Source: Candidatus Vogelbacteria bacterium RIFOXYD1_FULL_51_18 (lineage in GTDB: Bacteria; Patescibacteriota; Minisyncoccia; Phycocordibacterales; UBA9988). Taken from it: a stretch of DNA of 46,542 nt. The stretch spans positions 1 through 46,542 of the forward strand of contig MHTL01000017.1 of NCBI GenBank assembly GCA_001823095.1, read 5' to 3'. The position numbers were made by a program, and so were the translations under genes. Each line of letters starts with the position of its first letter. Within the stretch, counting starts at the first letter, position 1. Shown piece after piece: positions 19,485 to 28,475 of this stretch. The notes under the pieces were generated by a model. It was not told the DNA's origin and made no database searches. It saw only the letters and a list, made by a program, of their open reading frames with translations.

Positions 19485-20765
19485 TTAAGTCCCCTTTTGG
19501 AGCAAGAGTATTTTAAAGGTTTTAAGCACGATCTTGAGGTCAAGCCAGAGCGAGCGGTTTTTGAGATAGTAGAGGTCATAGGAGAGTTTGTCGCGTGTTG
19601 CCTCAAGTGCGGGAGAGAAGTGCGGGTGATTCTCATGGTAAATCTGCGCCCAACCCGAGAGGCCTGGGGCAAGCATGTGCCGCGCGTCATAGTAGGGGAT
19701 GTCACGCCGGTAGAGCTCAACATAGCGCGGTAGCTCCGGGCGCGGACCAATGAGCGCGAGGTCCCCGCGAATAACGCTCGCAAGCTGGGGAATCTCATCA
19801 ATGCGCATCTTGCGCAACCACCTCCCCACACGGGTAACGACAGCTCCGTCACGCATGGAGCGGAACTTGCGTATGGTAAAAACGCGCCCTCGCTTCCCTA
19901 CTCGAGTCTGGTCAATAAAGACGGGGCCCCCGTCGTCAAGCTTGATGGAGAGGGAGACGAGCGGCAGGAGCGGGAGCGTAATCAGCCATGCGATACTTGC
20001 AACAATAATGTCTATAAGACGCTTGATGCCGTCGTAAATCTGCTTGGGACTCCCCGTGATGTGCTTCAGGAACCAGCGCTCGTCAACATAGGAGAGCGGC
20101 ACGCGGTCAAAAATTTCCTCATAGAACTCGGCAATGTCTATAAAGCGCACCCCCGCGAGCAAGAGCTCGTAAAAGTTGGCGAGCCGTCCTTCGCGCTCGG
20201 TATCGGAAAGGTCAAGGATGACCCAGGAGATTTTGTGCGCTTTTGGCGAAGCAAGCGCTGAAGGGTCCGCAACATCGACGGCATACTTGGCGTTCTGCGC
20301 AAGTTCCCTTTTAAGCTCCTCTGCTTCTGCCGTTTCGCTTAAAATAACCACCGATTCATGCCGCCCTCGCGGAATCAATTCTGAAAGGAAGCGGCGCCAG
20401 ATATAGATGAGCGCAGTAGAAAAAATGAGGTTGATAAAAAGTATCGTCTTCGGCGCAATGATGAAAAAAGGTATAAAATAAAAGAAGAGAACTGCAATGA
20501 TGCTGTTGACGACCTGTACGCGCGCAATCTCTCCCGAGAGACGCGAGCGGGTAACCAGCGTCTGCTTGCCATAGAGGTCAAAAATGTAAAAGACGAGGAG
20601 CCAGATGGCGATGATGATGGAGAAAGGAGCGCTGTGTTCCAACATCTGCTCTACGCCGGGCGCCGAAAGGTTGCGCAGAAAGAGCGCAAGATAGAGCGCA
20701 CAGCCAAAGGCAATGATGTCACCAAAAAACAGTAGCAGGGCTTCTCTGCGGAATCTGACAAGCAT
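19485..20765 (-). CDS. Undecaprenyl-phosphate sugar transferase (bacterial sugar transferase family)
   Basis: KRLIDIIVASIAWLITLPLLPLVSLSIKLDDGGPVFIDQTRVGKRGRVFTIRKFRSM, LRKMRIDEIPQLASVIRGDLALIGPRPELP. Confidence 0.92.
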   Translation of the reverse strand: MLVRFRREALLLFFGDIIAFGCALYLALFLRNLSAPGVEQMLEHSAPFSIIIAIWLLVFYIFDLYGKQTLVTRSRLSGEIARVQVVNSIIAVLFFYFIPFFIIAPKTILFINLIFSTALIYIWRRFLSELIPRGRHESVVILSETAEAEELKRELAQNAKYAVDVADPSALASPKAHKISWVILDLSDTEREGRLANFYELLLAGVRFIDIAEFYEEIFDRVPLSYVDERWFLKHITGSPKQIYDGIKRLIDIIVASIAWLITLPLLPLVSLSIKLDDGGPVFIDQTRVGKRGRVFTIRKFRSMRDGAVVTRVGRWLRKMRIDEIPQLASVIRGDLALIGPRPELPRYVELYRRDIPYYDARHMLAPGLSGWAQIYHENHPHFSPALEATRDKLSYDLYYLKNRSLWLDLKIVLKTFKILLLQKGT

Positions 20766-20811
20766 CTATGTATAATACCACAGATTCTGCAACTATGCTA
20801 TACTCACGAGC

Positions 20812-21957
20812 GTGACTATGCCTATAGCAAAACGGGTGCTTTTCATTGTTACCAAGGGCAGTTGGGGTGGAGCCCAACGCTACGTATTTGACGTTGCCAC
20901 AGGGCTCGCCGCCCGCAACTACGAGGTCTCGGTTGCCGCGGGCGGGGGAAGTGAACTTCTCTCTGCGCTCTCAAAAGAAGGGGTGAGGACCGTCAAGCTC
21001 GTTTATATGGAGCGCGACTTTGCGCGCAGGGGAGAATGGAGAGCGTTCCGCGAGCTTTTTAAAATAATCCGCGCACAGAAGCCGGACATCCTCCACCTCA
21101 ACAGCTCAAAGGCAGGGCTCCTCGGCGCGCTCGCGGGGCGGCTCCTGCGGGTCCCGCGGATTGTGTTCACTGCCCACGGCTGGGCATCAGAGGAATCGCG
21201 CCCTCTGAAGGAGCGCGCACTCTTCCTTACTCTCCACTGGCTCACGGTGCTCCTTTCACACTGCACCATTGCCGTCTCTAAACATACACGGCGGCACCTC
21301 AAGTGGTTCCCCTTTGCTTCCCGCAAGATGATAACGGTACACAACGGAATCAGCATTGGGGCAAAGCTCTCACGCGCCGCAAGCTGGGAACTCCTCATCA
21401 AGCGCATCTCTGTGCTCGCCGCGCACTATACCAGCTATCGCATTGTGAGTATTGCCGAGCTCCATCCTAATAAGGGGCTAGATGTGGCGCTTGAAGGATT
21501 AGCGGCGCTTGGCTCCGTACCCTGGGTGTGGGTCATCATGGGCGAGGGAGAGCTGCGACAAGAGCTTGAGAGGCGCATACAAGAGTGCGGGCTCCATGGG
21601 CGAGTCATTTTGGCTGGCCGCGTGCCGCGAGCGGCGCAGTACCTGCCGGCCTTTGACCTCTTTCTCCTCCCCTCGCGCAAGGAGGGGCTCCCCTACGTGC
21701 TCTTAGAAGCGGGCGCGGTGGAGCTTCCTGTGCTTGCCACCTCGGTCGGAGGAATTCCGGAGCTGATACGGAGCATGAAGGACGGTATCTTGATTGACCC
21801 GGAGGTCCCGGAGGCCGTTACGGGGGCCGTGCGCATCATGGCCGCCGACCCTCAAAAATGCAAGCAATTCGGGGCCAGATTGAAGGAGCGGGTTGGAGAG
21901 GCCTTTTCCACAGAAATAATGCTTGAGGGTGTGATACATGCCTACGAGGGAGTATAA
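20812..21957 (+). CDS. Glycosyltransferase family 4 (GT-B)
   Basis: SWGGAQRYVFDVATGLAARNYEV, DLFLLPSRKEGLPYVLLEAGAVELPVLATSVGGIPELI. Confidence 0.92.
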   Translation: MTMPIAKRVLFIVTKGSWGGAQRYVFDVATGLAARNYEVSVAAGGGSELLSALSKEGVRTVKLVYMERDFARRGEWRAFRELFKIIRAQKPDILHLNSSKAGLLGALAGRLLRVPRIVFTAHGWASEESRPLKERALFLTLHWLTVLLSHCTIAVSKHTRRHLKWFPFASRKMITVHNGISIGAKLSRAASWELLIKRISVLAAHYTSYRIVSIAELHPNKGLDVALEGLAALGSVPWVWVIMGEGELRQELERRIQECGLHGRVILAGRVPRAAQYLPAFDLFLLPSRKEGLPYVLLEAGAVELPVLATSVGGIPELIRSMKDGILIDPEVPEAVTGAVRIMAADPQKCKQFGARLKERVGEAFSTEIMLEGVIHAYEGV

Positions 21958-21964
21958 TGAGGGC

Positions 21965-22162
21965 ATGGCAGACGTTCAGTTTGAAGAAGGCAATGTCTCG
22001 AGCGATGGCGGTGGTGGAGAGACGGGCGAAGCAAGGGGTATGGTTGGCTGGCTCATCCGCCTCTCCGGCGGCAGATTCACCCCCACGACAGCAAACATCA
22101 TCTTGGCCTGTTTTGGTGTGGCGATGATACTCCTCTCCATCATCATCGTGTGGCGGCTATAA
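21965..22162 (+). CDS. Small single-TM hypothetical protein
   Basis: MADVQFEEGNV... with C-terminal TM NIILACFGVAMILLSIIIVWRL. Confidence 0.5.
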   Translation: MADVQFEEGNVSSDGGGGETGEARGMVGWLIRLSGGRFTPTTANIILACFGVAMILLSIIIVWRL

Positions 22163-22203
22163 AAGTGGATAACAGGGGTGACACAAAAAAATGGTGGCGT
22201 ATA

Positions 22204-22752
22204 ATGGGTTTTATGATACATCGCAGGGGGGGGTTTACCCTCATTGAACTCCTCGTCGTCATCGGTATTATCGGCATCCTCTCATCCATTGTGTTGGTGA
22301 GTGTAAACGATGCTCGTAAAAAAGCGCGGGATGCGAAAAGGCTTCAGGAAGTAAAGCAGATAATGAATGCGTTGGAGTTGTTTTATTCTGATAATAACCA
22401 CTACCCTTATCCAATTACAGAAGGTAGCTGGATGTACTCAAGTCAATCTGCTGGTGATTGGCCTACTGCATTTAAAACGGATCTTTCAAAATATATGCCA
22501 ACAATTCCCAAAGACCCCCTTAATATATACAGTGGTGATTGGGCGACACGCTACACCTATAATTATTATAGTAACCGTGATTCTGCCAGCTCGATTTGCC
22601 CATCCGGGAGATGCTACTTCATAATATTTCAATTGGAAAAAGGACCAAATCCATATGAGCTCACCGACGGTGTTAAGAGATGTAATGGTTCTTTATGGGA
22701 GATGAGTGATTTTTATTCAAATTATGTCTCTTGGGGAATGTCCTGCAAATAA
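22204..22752 (+). CDS. Type IV prepilin/pseudopilin-like protein
   Basis: GGFTLIELLVVIGIIGILSSIVLVSVNDARKKARDAKR methylation motif. Confidence 0.9.
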   Translation: MGFMIHRRGGFTLIELLVVIGIIGILSSIVLVSVNDARKKARDAKRLQEVKQIMNALELFYSDNNHYPYPITEGSWMYSSQSAGDWPTAFKTDLSKYMPTIPKDPLNIYSGDWATRYTYNYYSNRDSASSICPSGRCYFIIFQLEKGPNPYELTDGVKRCNGSLWEMSDFYSNYVSWGMSCK

Positions 22753-22791
22753 TCATCTCACACCCCACAAACCATTTTAACGGAAGACAGG

Positions 22792-22859
22792 AGTCTCACT
22801 TCCATCGTTAAGCCATTATTTACACCCCCACAAATTCATTTTGCATATCGTCGCGGTGG
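22792..22859. repeat. Direct repeat copy 1 flanking RAYT 2; contains a remnant of the rodA 3' end
   Basis: agtctcacttccatcgttaagccatt...cccacaaattcattttgcatatcgtcgcggtgg, matches 23625-23690. Confidence 0.85.
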
Positions 22860-22898
22860 GAGGCACGCGTAGTCGCGCTTTTTTATTTCCCCTTATTT

Positions 22899-22920
22899 GA
22901 TGGAAGTCTCACTTCCATCA
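22899..22920. repeat. RAYT 2-family palindrome GATGGAAGTCTCACTTCCATC followed by (g/a)ttaagcca
   Basis: Read directly. Confidence 0.85.
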
Positions 22921-22981
22921 TTAAGCCATATATCCACAATTAGCCATTGCCTAAAGTCTTTTCCATGACGATAATGGTGTC

Positions 22982-23620
22982 GTGACAGATACAATATTCC
23001 ATATCTATAACAGAGGGGTTGAGAAAAGAGCTGTTTTTTTAGATGGCGCTGATTGGATGCGTTTTACTACATCCCTCGTCGTCTTCAACTCAAAAGATGC
23101 CACCGATCCAAATGCTCACCGTTTGATGGAAGTCTCACTTCCATCGTTAAGGCCTAAAAAGGATAAACAGCTTGTAGAACTCATGGCATATTGCCTTATG
23201 CCAAATCACTATCATCTTATGCTACGACCCCAAATCGAGCATGGGCTTACGGAGTTTATGAGGAAACTCGGCACCGGTTACACCAACTATTTTAACCTCA
23301 AATACAATCGTGTTGGCGCTCTCTTTCAAGGGAAATTCAAGTCAAGATTTGTTGAAACAGACGCTCATTTTAACTGGCTCCCCCACTATATTCATTGCAA
23401 CCCGTTTGATGGAAGTGAGACTTCCATCACCGCATATCCATGGTCTAGTTACCAAGAATACGCTCACAAAAATATGCCAGAACAAAAACATATAAACATC
23501 ATTGATCCATCATTTCTTTCTGCATGGTTTGAGACTCCTGAACAATTTTGCCAAGAAACAGCAAACTGGCTCATGCAAGAAAGGGAAGAATCGATGCATC
23601 ACGAATTATCCCTTGATTGA
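22982..23620 (+). CDS. REP-associated tyrosine transposase (RAYT) no. 2
   Basis: IFHIYNRGVEKR...MAYCLMPNHYHLMLRPQ...YTNYFNLKYNRVGALFQGKFKSR...AYPWSSYQEY. Confidence 0.9.
   Translation: MTDTIFHIYNRGVEKRAVFLDGADWMRFTTSLVVFNSKDATDPNAHRLMEVSLPSLRPKKDKQLVELMAYCLMPNHYHLMLRPQIEHGLTEFMRKLGTGYTNYFNLKYNRVGALFQGKFKSRFVETDAHFNWLPHYIHCNPFDGSETSITAYPWSSYQEYAHKNMPEQKHINIIDPSFLSAWFETPEQFCQETANWLMQEREESMHHELSLD
23125..23145. repeat. Palindrome GATGGAAGTCTCACTTCCATC inside RAYT 2 CDS
   Basis: In frame, encodes part of LMEVSLPSL. Confidence 0.9.
23408..23428. repeat. Palindrome GATGGAAGTGAGACTTCCATC inside RAYT 2 CDS, opposite orientation
   Basis: In frame, encodes part of FDGSETSI. Confidence 0.9.
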
Positions 23621-23690
23621 TGGAAGTCTCACTTCCATCGTTAAGCCATTTTAGACTCCCACAAATTCATTTTGCATATCGTCGCGGTGG
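23619..23690. repeat. Direct repeat copy 2 flanking RAYT 2; palindrome plus rodA 3' end
   Basis: gatggaagtctcacttccatcgttaagccatt...cccacaaattcattttgcatatcgtcgcggtgg. Confidence 0.88.
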
Positions 23691-24805
23691 AAGGTGCGGA
23701 TGGAGCGGCGGTGGCTCATGAGGATGCCGAGCGCAATGAACTCCATCAAGAGGTGCGAGCCGCCGTAGCTCATGAACGGCAACGGCAGGCCCGTCACGGG
23801 CAACATACCGATATTCATACCCACATGGATACTAAAGTGGCTCATGAGCATGATGGCCACCCCGAGCCCGTAGAGTGACTCAAAGTTTGAGGCGCCCTGC
23901 CGCGCGGTAACTAGAATCCGCCAAAACACAATCCCATAGAGGAGAAAGAGAATGAGCACGCCGACAAAACCCCACTCCTCCGCAAACGCGGCAAAGATAA
24001 AGTCCGTTTGATACTCGGGGAGGAACTTAAGCCGCGACTGGGTGCCGAGGCCTACCCCCTTGCCTACCAATTGGCCCGATCCAACCGCAACCATGCTCTG
24101 GTAGACGTTATAGCCGGAGCCGTGAATGTCGGAGAGAGGGTTGAGAAAGGTTTCAATGCGCGTCTTCTGGTAGTCCTCCAGCACCGTGGTCCAGGCAATA
24201 ACAAAGGCGAGTGCGCCGATGGCAATAACAGTAATGAGGTGCCGCTTATTGATGCCGGAGAGCGTTACCATTCCAAGCCAGATGAGGAAGATGATCACCG
24301 CCGAGCCAAAGTCCGGCTGGAGAAAGACGAGCACAAAGATGATAAATGCGTAGAGTCCGGAGACGAGGATGTGCCGCATGTTTGCAATTTCAATGTGCCT
24401 GCGGGAGAAATACTTGGCAAGAACCACAATCAGCACGAGTTTGGCAAAGTCCGCCGGCTGGAGCGAGACGCCGCCGATGGAGAGCCAGCTCTGCACCCCG
24501 CGCACCGAACGGGCAAGACCAAAGAGAGCCGCAAGGATTGCCACCATGCCCACAAAGAGCGCCACGAGCACGCCGCTACGCTTGAGGAAGCTCCAGTCCA
24601 TAGCGCTGACAAGAAAGAAGGCCGCTACGGAAACGAGCGCCCAGATAAGCTGGCGCAGAAAAAAGTAGTCTCCCCCGCTCCCAAAGGACTCCATGGTTAC
24701 GAGTCCAGCGCCAAGAACAGGGATGAGCGCCCCGAAGAGCACCCAGTCAATGCGCACCCGTCCTAAAAACTGGGTAACGGTCACGGCGCCGGCGCCTCTT
24801 CCCAC
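23651..24805 (-). CDS. rodA: RodA/FtsW/SpoVE family SEDS protein
   Basis: VRGVQSWLSIGGVSLQPADFAKLVLIVVLAKYF, FLPEYQTDFIFAAFAEEWGFVGV, GLPLPFMSYGGSHLL. Confidence 0.93.
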   Translation of the reverse strand: MGRGAGAVTVTQFLGRVRIDWVLFGALIPVLGAGLVTMESFGSGGDYFFLRQLIWALVSVAAFFLVSAMDWSFLKRSGVLVALFVGMVAILAALFGLARSVRGVQSWLSIGGVSLQPADFAKLVLIVVLAKYFSRRHIEIANMRHILVSGLYAFIIFVLVFLQPDFGSAVIIFLIWLGMVTLSGINKRHLITVIAIGALAFVIAWTTVLEDYQKTRIETFLNPLSDIHGSGYNVYQSMVAVGSGQLVGKGVGLGTQSRLKFLPEYQTDFIFAAFAEEWGFVGVLILFLLYGIVFWRILVTARQGASNFESLYGLGVAIMLMSHFSIHVGMNIGMLPVTGLPLPFMSYGGSHLLMEFIALGILMSHRRSIRTFHRDDMQNEFVGV

Positions 24806-25554
24806 ACGCTCACCCGCGATTGCATATCTATCCGCGCAGGCTCAACCGCAAAGGGCGCCGGCCAGGTAAAAGAGAGCGGCGCGCGGCCGTCCTTGCCGAT
24901 TGACTTCACGAGTGTCGCGCTTGCGCCGTACGCAATCCCCTCCTCGTCATAGAGCACCACAATGGCGCGCGCGTCGCGCAGGGTCTCAAGCGTGCCGTTG
25001 ACGAGTTCCGCCGTAGCGAGCGGGGTCGGCTCGTTGCGATAGTTCTTGCCGATAATGGAGAGCTTAGGGAGCCTCCCCTCAAAGCGCACCCACTTGCGCG
25101 GCTCTCCCAGTGTAATAATGGCGCGGACCGGGATACGAGCGCCGGCGGAAATAAGACTTTCAAAAATGTAAAAGGACTCGTTTGGATTGACGAAGGTAGA
25201 CTGGGTCCTCCTGGTGATGGAGAGATTCTCGGAGTCAAAAAGCTCAAAAGTGTAAGGGAGTAGGGCGGCGCCAATAGTCTCGTTGGGATTACTGACCCGC
25301 GCGACCACGTCATAGAGTCCTCCGGCAATCGGGAATACTCGCGCCCATTCTACAACAAGCGGACGGGGTTCCTGGGCGCATACGGCCGCGCAAGGACCGC
25401 CACAGTCGATGGCAAGCTCGCCCTGGTTTTGCAGTCCGTCAGAGCAGGAAGGAGCCGGCTGGTAGTTTATATACACAAGAGCGGCAATGCCAAGAGCCGC
25501 AAACGCGGCAATGCCAAGAATTATGGTTTGACGTCTCCTTGCCCACGGGTCCAT
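24781..25554 (-). CDS. Membrane-anchored hypothetical protein with Cys-rich segment
   Basis: N-terminal TM then CSDGLQNQGELAIDCGGPCAAVC. Confidence 0.6.
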   Translation of the reverse strand: MDPWARRRQTIILGIAAFAALGIAALVYINYQPAPSCSDGLQNQGELAIDCGGPCAAVCAQEPRPLVVEWARVFPIAGGLYDVVARVSNPNETIGAALLPYTFELFDSENLSITRRTQSTFVNPNESFYIFESLISAGARIPVRAIITLGEPRKWVRFEGRLPKLSIIGKNYRNEPTPLATAELVNGTLETLRDARAIVVLYDEEGIAYGASATLVKSIGKDGRAPLSFTWPAPFAVEPARIDMQSRVSVWEEAPAP

Positions 25555-25588
25555 ATGCAGGTAGTATAACAGATTTCCCCCTCGGTAC

Positions 25589-25704
25589 TTTGTTCTGGCG
25601 GCTACCTACTTTCCCCTTGCGAGTATCATCGGCGCCAGAGGGCTTAACTGCCGGGTTCGGAATGGAGCCGGGTGTGACCCCTCCGCCAAACCACCAGAAC
25701 AAAA
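25589..25704 (-). rRNA. rrf: 5S rRNA
   Basis: Minus strand TTCTGGTGG...GGGGTCACACCCGGCTCCATTCCGAACCCGGCAGTTAAGCCC... Confidence 0.95.
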
Positions 25705-26030
25705 TATCGATGAGTAAATGATGTAGAGATTTCCTAACAGGATCCGGCGTCGATGGATTAGTACTCCTCGGCTGAACACATTACTGTGCGTACACCTAGA
25801 GCCTATCAACGTGGTCATCTCCCACGGATCTATAACGATACCTTATCTTGAAGTTGGCTTCCCTCTTAGATGCTTTCAGAGGTTATCCATTCCCGACATA
25901 GCTACTCTGCGGTGCCCCGGGCGGGACAGCAGATAGACCAGCGGTCGGTTCACTCCGGTCCTCTCGTACTGGGAGCAAATCTTCTCAAGTATCAACGCCT
26001 GCAGCAGATAGGAGACCAACCTGTCTCACG

Positions 26031-26297
26031 CATGTTCCCGCACATTACTGTGCGCATTGGACCATCTCTTCTTCCTTTTAAGGAGGGCTGACGTATGGCC
26101 TCTACAGGATTGACAATCCCTCGGTATTGCCCAGCATGGGGTTTTACCGAAAAGTCAGCAGTGTTCGCAATAATTACTTATTGCGACCGCCGTGATGCGA
26201 TTGGTTCTATCATCTATTTCATAGACGAAAAGATAAAAACTTTCTCCTCAAAGGGGCTCAAACTGTCCAAAAGACAATTATCTTGATCATCTTCTGA
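26031..26297 (-). mobile_element. Group I intron, ORF-less, at E. coli position L2593
   Basis: Exon CAAACCGT^CGTGAGACAG split; intron has GGTAAAACC...GGGCAATACCG, P7-like AGAGGCCAT / AAGAGATGGTCC, ends in G. Confidence 0.85.
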
Positions 26298-26940
26298 ACG
26301 GTTTGAACCCAGCTCGCGTATCTTTTTAATTGGCGAACAGCCAAACCCTTGGGACCTTCTCCAGCCCCAGGATAAGATGAGCCGACATCGAGGTGCCGAA
26401 CACCGCCGTCGATATGAACTCTTGGGCGGTACCAGCCTGTTATCCCCAGGGTAGCTTTTATCCGTTAATCTCGGGCCGCGTCTAACACGTACCCTCGGTT
26501 CACTATGCTCCGCTTTCGCGCCTGCGCGGCATGTACGCCTTGCAGTCAAGCCAGCTTGTGCCATTACACTATCGGCACGGTTTCCATTCGCGCCTAGCTG
26601 ACCTTAATAGACTCCTCCGTTACTCTTTAGGAGGAATTCGCCCCAAACAAACTGCCCACCAGATACTGTTTCCGACCGTTTTTGCCGGTCAGGTTAGATC
26701 GTACAATCGTGCAGAGTGGTATTTCACTGACGACTCCATGCCATCCGAGAACGGCACTTCAAAGTCTCCCACCTATGCTACGCAGTAAGACCGTACGCTC
26801 AATACCAAGTTGCAGTAAAGCTCCTGGGGTCTTTTCGTCTAGCTGCAGGTAGAGGGCATCTTCACCCCCACTGTATTTTCACCGAGCTACTCCTCGAGAC
26901 AGTTCCCCAGTCGTTACGCCATTCGTGCGCGTCTGAACTT

Positions 26941-27659
26941 CATTTTTTACTTCCCCGCATTACTGCGGGCATTAGACTATATCTTCATCTCAAGAGAATC
27001 TAGTAACGTGTTCAGCGAACGTTTTCGTTTGCCTGAACCGTTCATTGAGTACGCATTTTTCATAATGGTACGCAATGTACTCTTTTTTCTATGTTCTAGC
27101 TTTTGTATTTTCCCGCAGATCTCTGCAAACTGCAGAAAATCTTTTTGTTTTGCTGATTTGAGAGGAAAGCGTGCAAAATGAGGGATGACTTTTTTTATGA
27201 GATCATCCAATTTTCTCACTTCATACTTGAGGGTTCGGTCACCCCAGTCACGGCGTATATGGCCGCAACCGAGGCACTCGTGCATCAAGTCCAATACTTC
27301 GCGTCGATCATAATTCTGACCAACACAAAAACTTGGTTTTACTTCCCACCCAACAAGAAGCTTCGGCCGTTTTGAAAACGATACCGAAAAGCATCCTTCA
27401 CCATCAACATAACCGGAAAGATAATTCGCTAAATCTCTCTTGAGAGCCGGCGTGTTATAGCCCTTCATATAATTTTCATTATACTACCCAGGCTATCCAT
27501 GCGCCACTAACTAGTGGCGCATGAGTCGTTACGGGGTCAATCCACCTGCGGCGGACGACTTCCCACGGTATTACCCATTCGTCAATTTGGCGGATTAGGG
27601 CTTCACCGTTATAAGCCGGATTTTTATCCGATGTCGCCACCGGATCTGGCAATCCAGTT
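26941..27659 (-). mobile_element. Group I intron at L1951 with LAGLIDADG ORF
   Basis: Exon GTCTGGT^AAGTTCAGAC; P1 UCUGGU/GCCAGA with splice-site U.G; AAGATATAGTC P7 strand; terminal G. Confidence 0.92.
26977..27468 (-). CDS. LAGLIDADG homing endonuclease (L1951 intron)
   Basis: LSGYVDGEGCFSVSF motif; 163 aa; stop codon lies in P7 strand AAGATATAG. Confidence 0.9.
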   Translation of the reverse strand: MKGYNTPALKRDLANYLSGYVDGEGCFSVSFSKRPKLLVGWEVKPSFCVGQNYDRREVLDLMHECLGCGHIRRDWGDRTLKYEVRKLDDLIKKVIPHFARFPLKSAKQKDFLQFAEICGKIQKLEHRKKSTLRTIMKNAYSMNGSGKRKRSLNTLLDSLEMKI

Positions 27660-27679
27660 ACCAGACAAGGAATTTCGCT
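27660..27679 (-). other. 20-nt 23S micro-exon between L1931 and L1951 introns
   Basis: AGCGAAATTCCTTGTCTGGT corresponds to E. coli 1932-1951. Confidence 0.85.
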
Positions 27680-28461
27680 AGGACATTCCACGCATATCGC
27701 TATGCGAGTCCGAACTCTATCTTTCCGTCTTTCCGCAAGACGGATCTGACGTTTGGTTTCTGAGGATTCTCCCAAAATCTTTTACTACATCCTGTTTTTC
27801 GTATTTCCGCTTCCTACCTTTTCCCTCATTGAGTTTTTCTCGCAACTCGACAATTCTCATAAATCCCTTGAGGGCCAGATGCTCTCCGGAATACATGATA
27901 GCCGCAATTTGCTTGAATAATGTGAAGGTTTTGGTTTTAGATTCGGATTGAAAAGGGAACCGTTCAAAAAACGGAAATACCTTTTCTACGATTTCGACGT
28001 AATTTGTCACGACAAAGTAATGGACCCCATCACTTCGCTTTTGCAACCTGCCACACTGCAAATGTTTTTGCAGAAGCAGAAGATTGGTTACATCTCGTTG
28101 AGCTACGTTGAACGTAAGCACTACCTGCCACTTAAGTCTGTGATCCGGTCTTTGACGAAGAGAAACATTGAAGCTCCCTTCACCATCACTAAATCCAGAC
28201 AGATACCATCCGATATGTGGCGGTGTGTTCATGCGTCCAATTATAGCACAGATTTTGTGAGTCTTTCCTGCTGATTGTCCGCACTTCAGAATTGTTACTT
28301 GCCCTAAAATCTAAACACGGGCTCGTATCTGAAGATACTCGGGGTTACCAGCATATAGTCAGATATTTATGGACATCCGCTCTCGCGGATAGGCAGCATA
28401 TTTGTGGCTCACAGTGCAAATAGTCCTAGTCCTTTCGCACTCCTCCCTTGAGAAGTGCGAA
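27680..28461 (-). mobile_element. Group I intron at L1931 with LAGLIDADG ORF; 3' boundary non-canonical
   Basis: Exon CCTAAGGT^AGCGAAATTCC split; core CTATATGCTGGTAAC...ACAATCAGCAGGAAAGACTCA similar to L1917 intron. Confidence 0.82.
27717..28232 (-). CDS. LAGLIDADG homing endonuclease (L1931 intron)
   Basis: LSGFSDGEGSFNVSLRQRP motif; 171 aa. Confidence 0.9.
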   Translation of the reverse strand: MNTPPHIGWYLSGFSDGEGSFNVSLRQRPDHRLKWQVVLTFNVAQRDVTNLLLLQKHLQCGRLQKRSDGVHYFVVTNYVEIVEKVFPFFERFPFQSESKTKTFTLFKQIAAIMYSGEHLALKGFMRIVELREKLNEGKGRKRKYEKQDVVKDFGRILRNQTSDPSCGKTER

Positions 28462-28475
28462 ACCTTAGGACGATT
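28462..28475 (-). other. 14-nt 23S micro-exon between L1917 and L1931 introns
   Basis: AATCGTCCTAAGGT = 3' half of helix 69 plus CCUAAGGU; pairs with GGCGAU on the 5' exon side. Confidence 0.85.

Noticed and set aside
24008-24766. 252-aa plus-strand ORF antisense to rodA
   Set aside because: Shadow ORF; minus strand encodes a clear RodA/FtsW protein.
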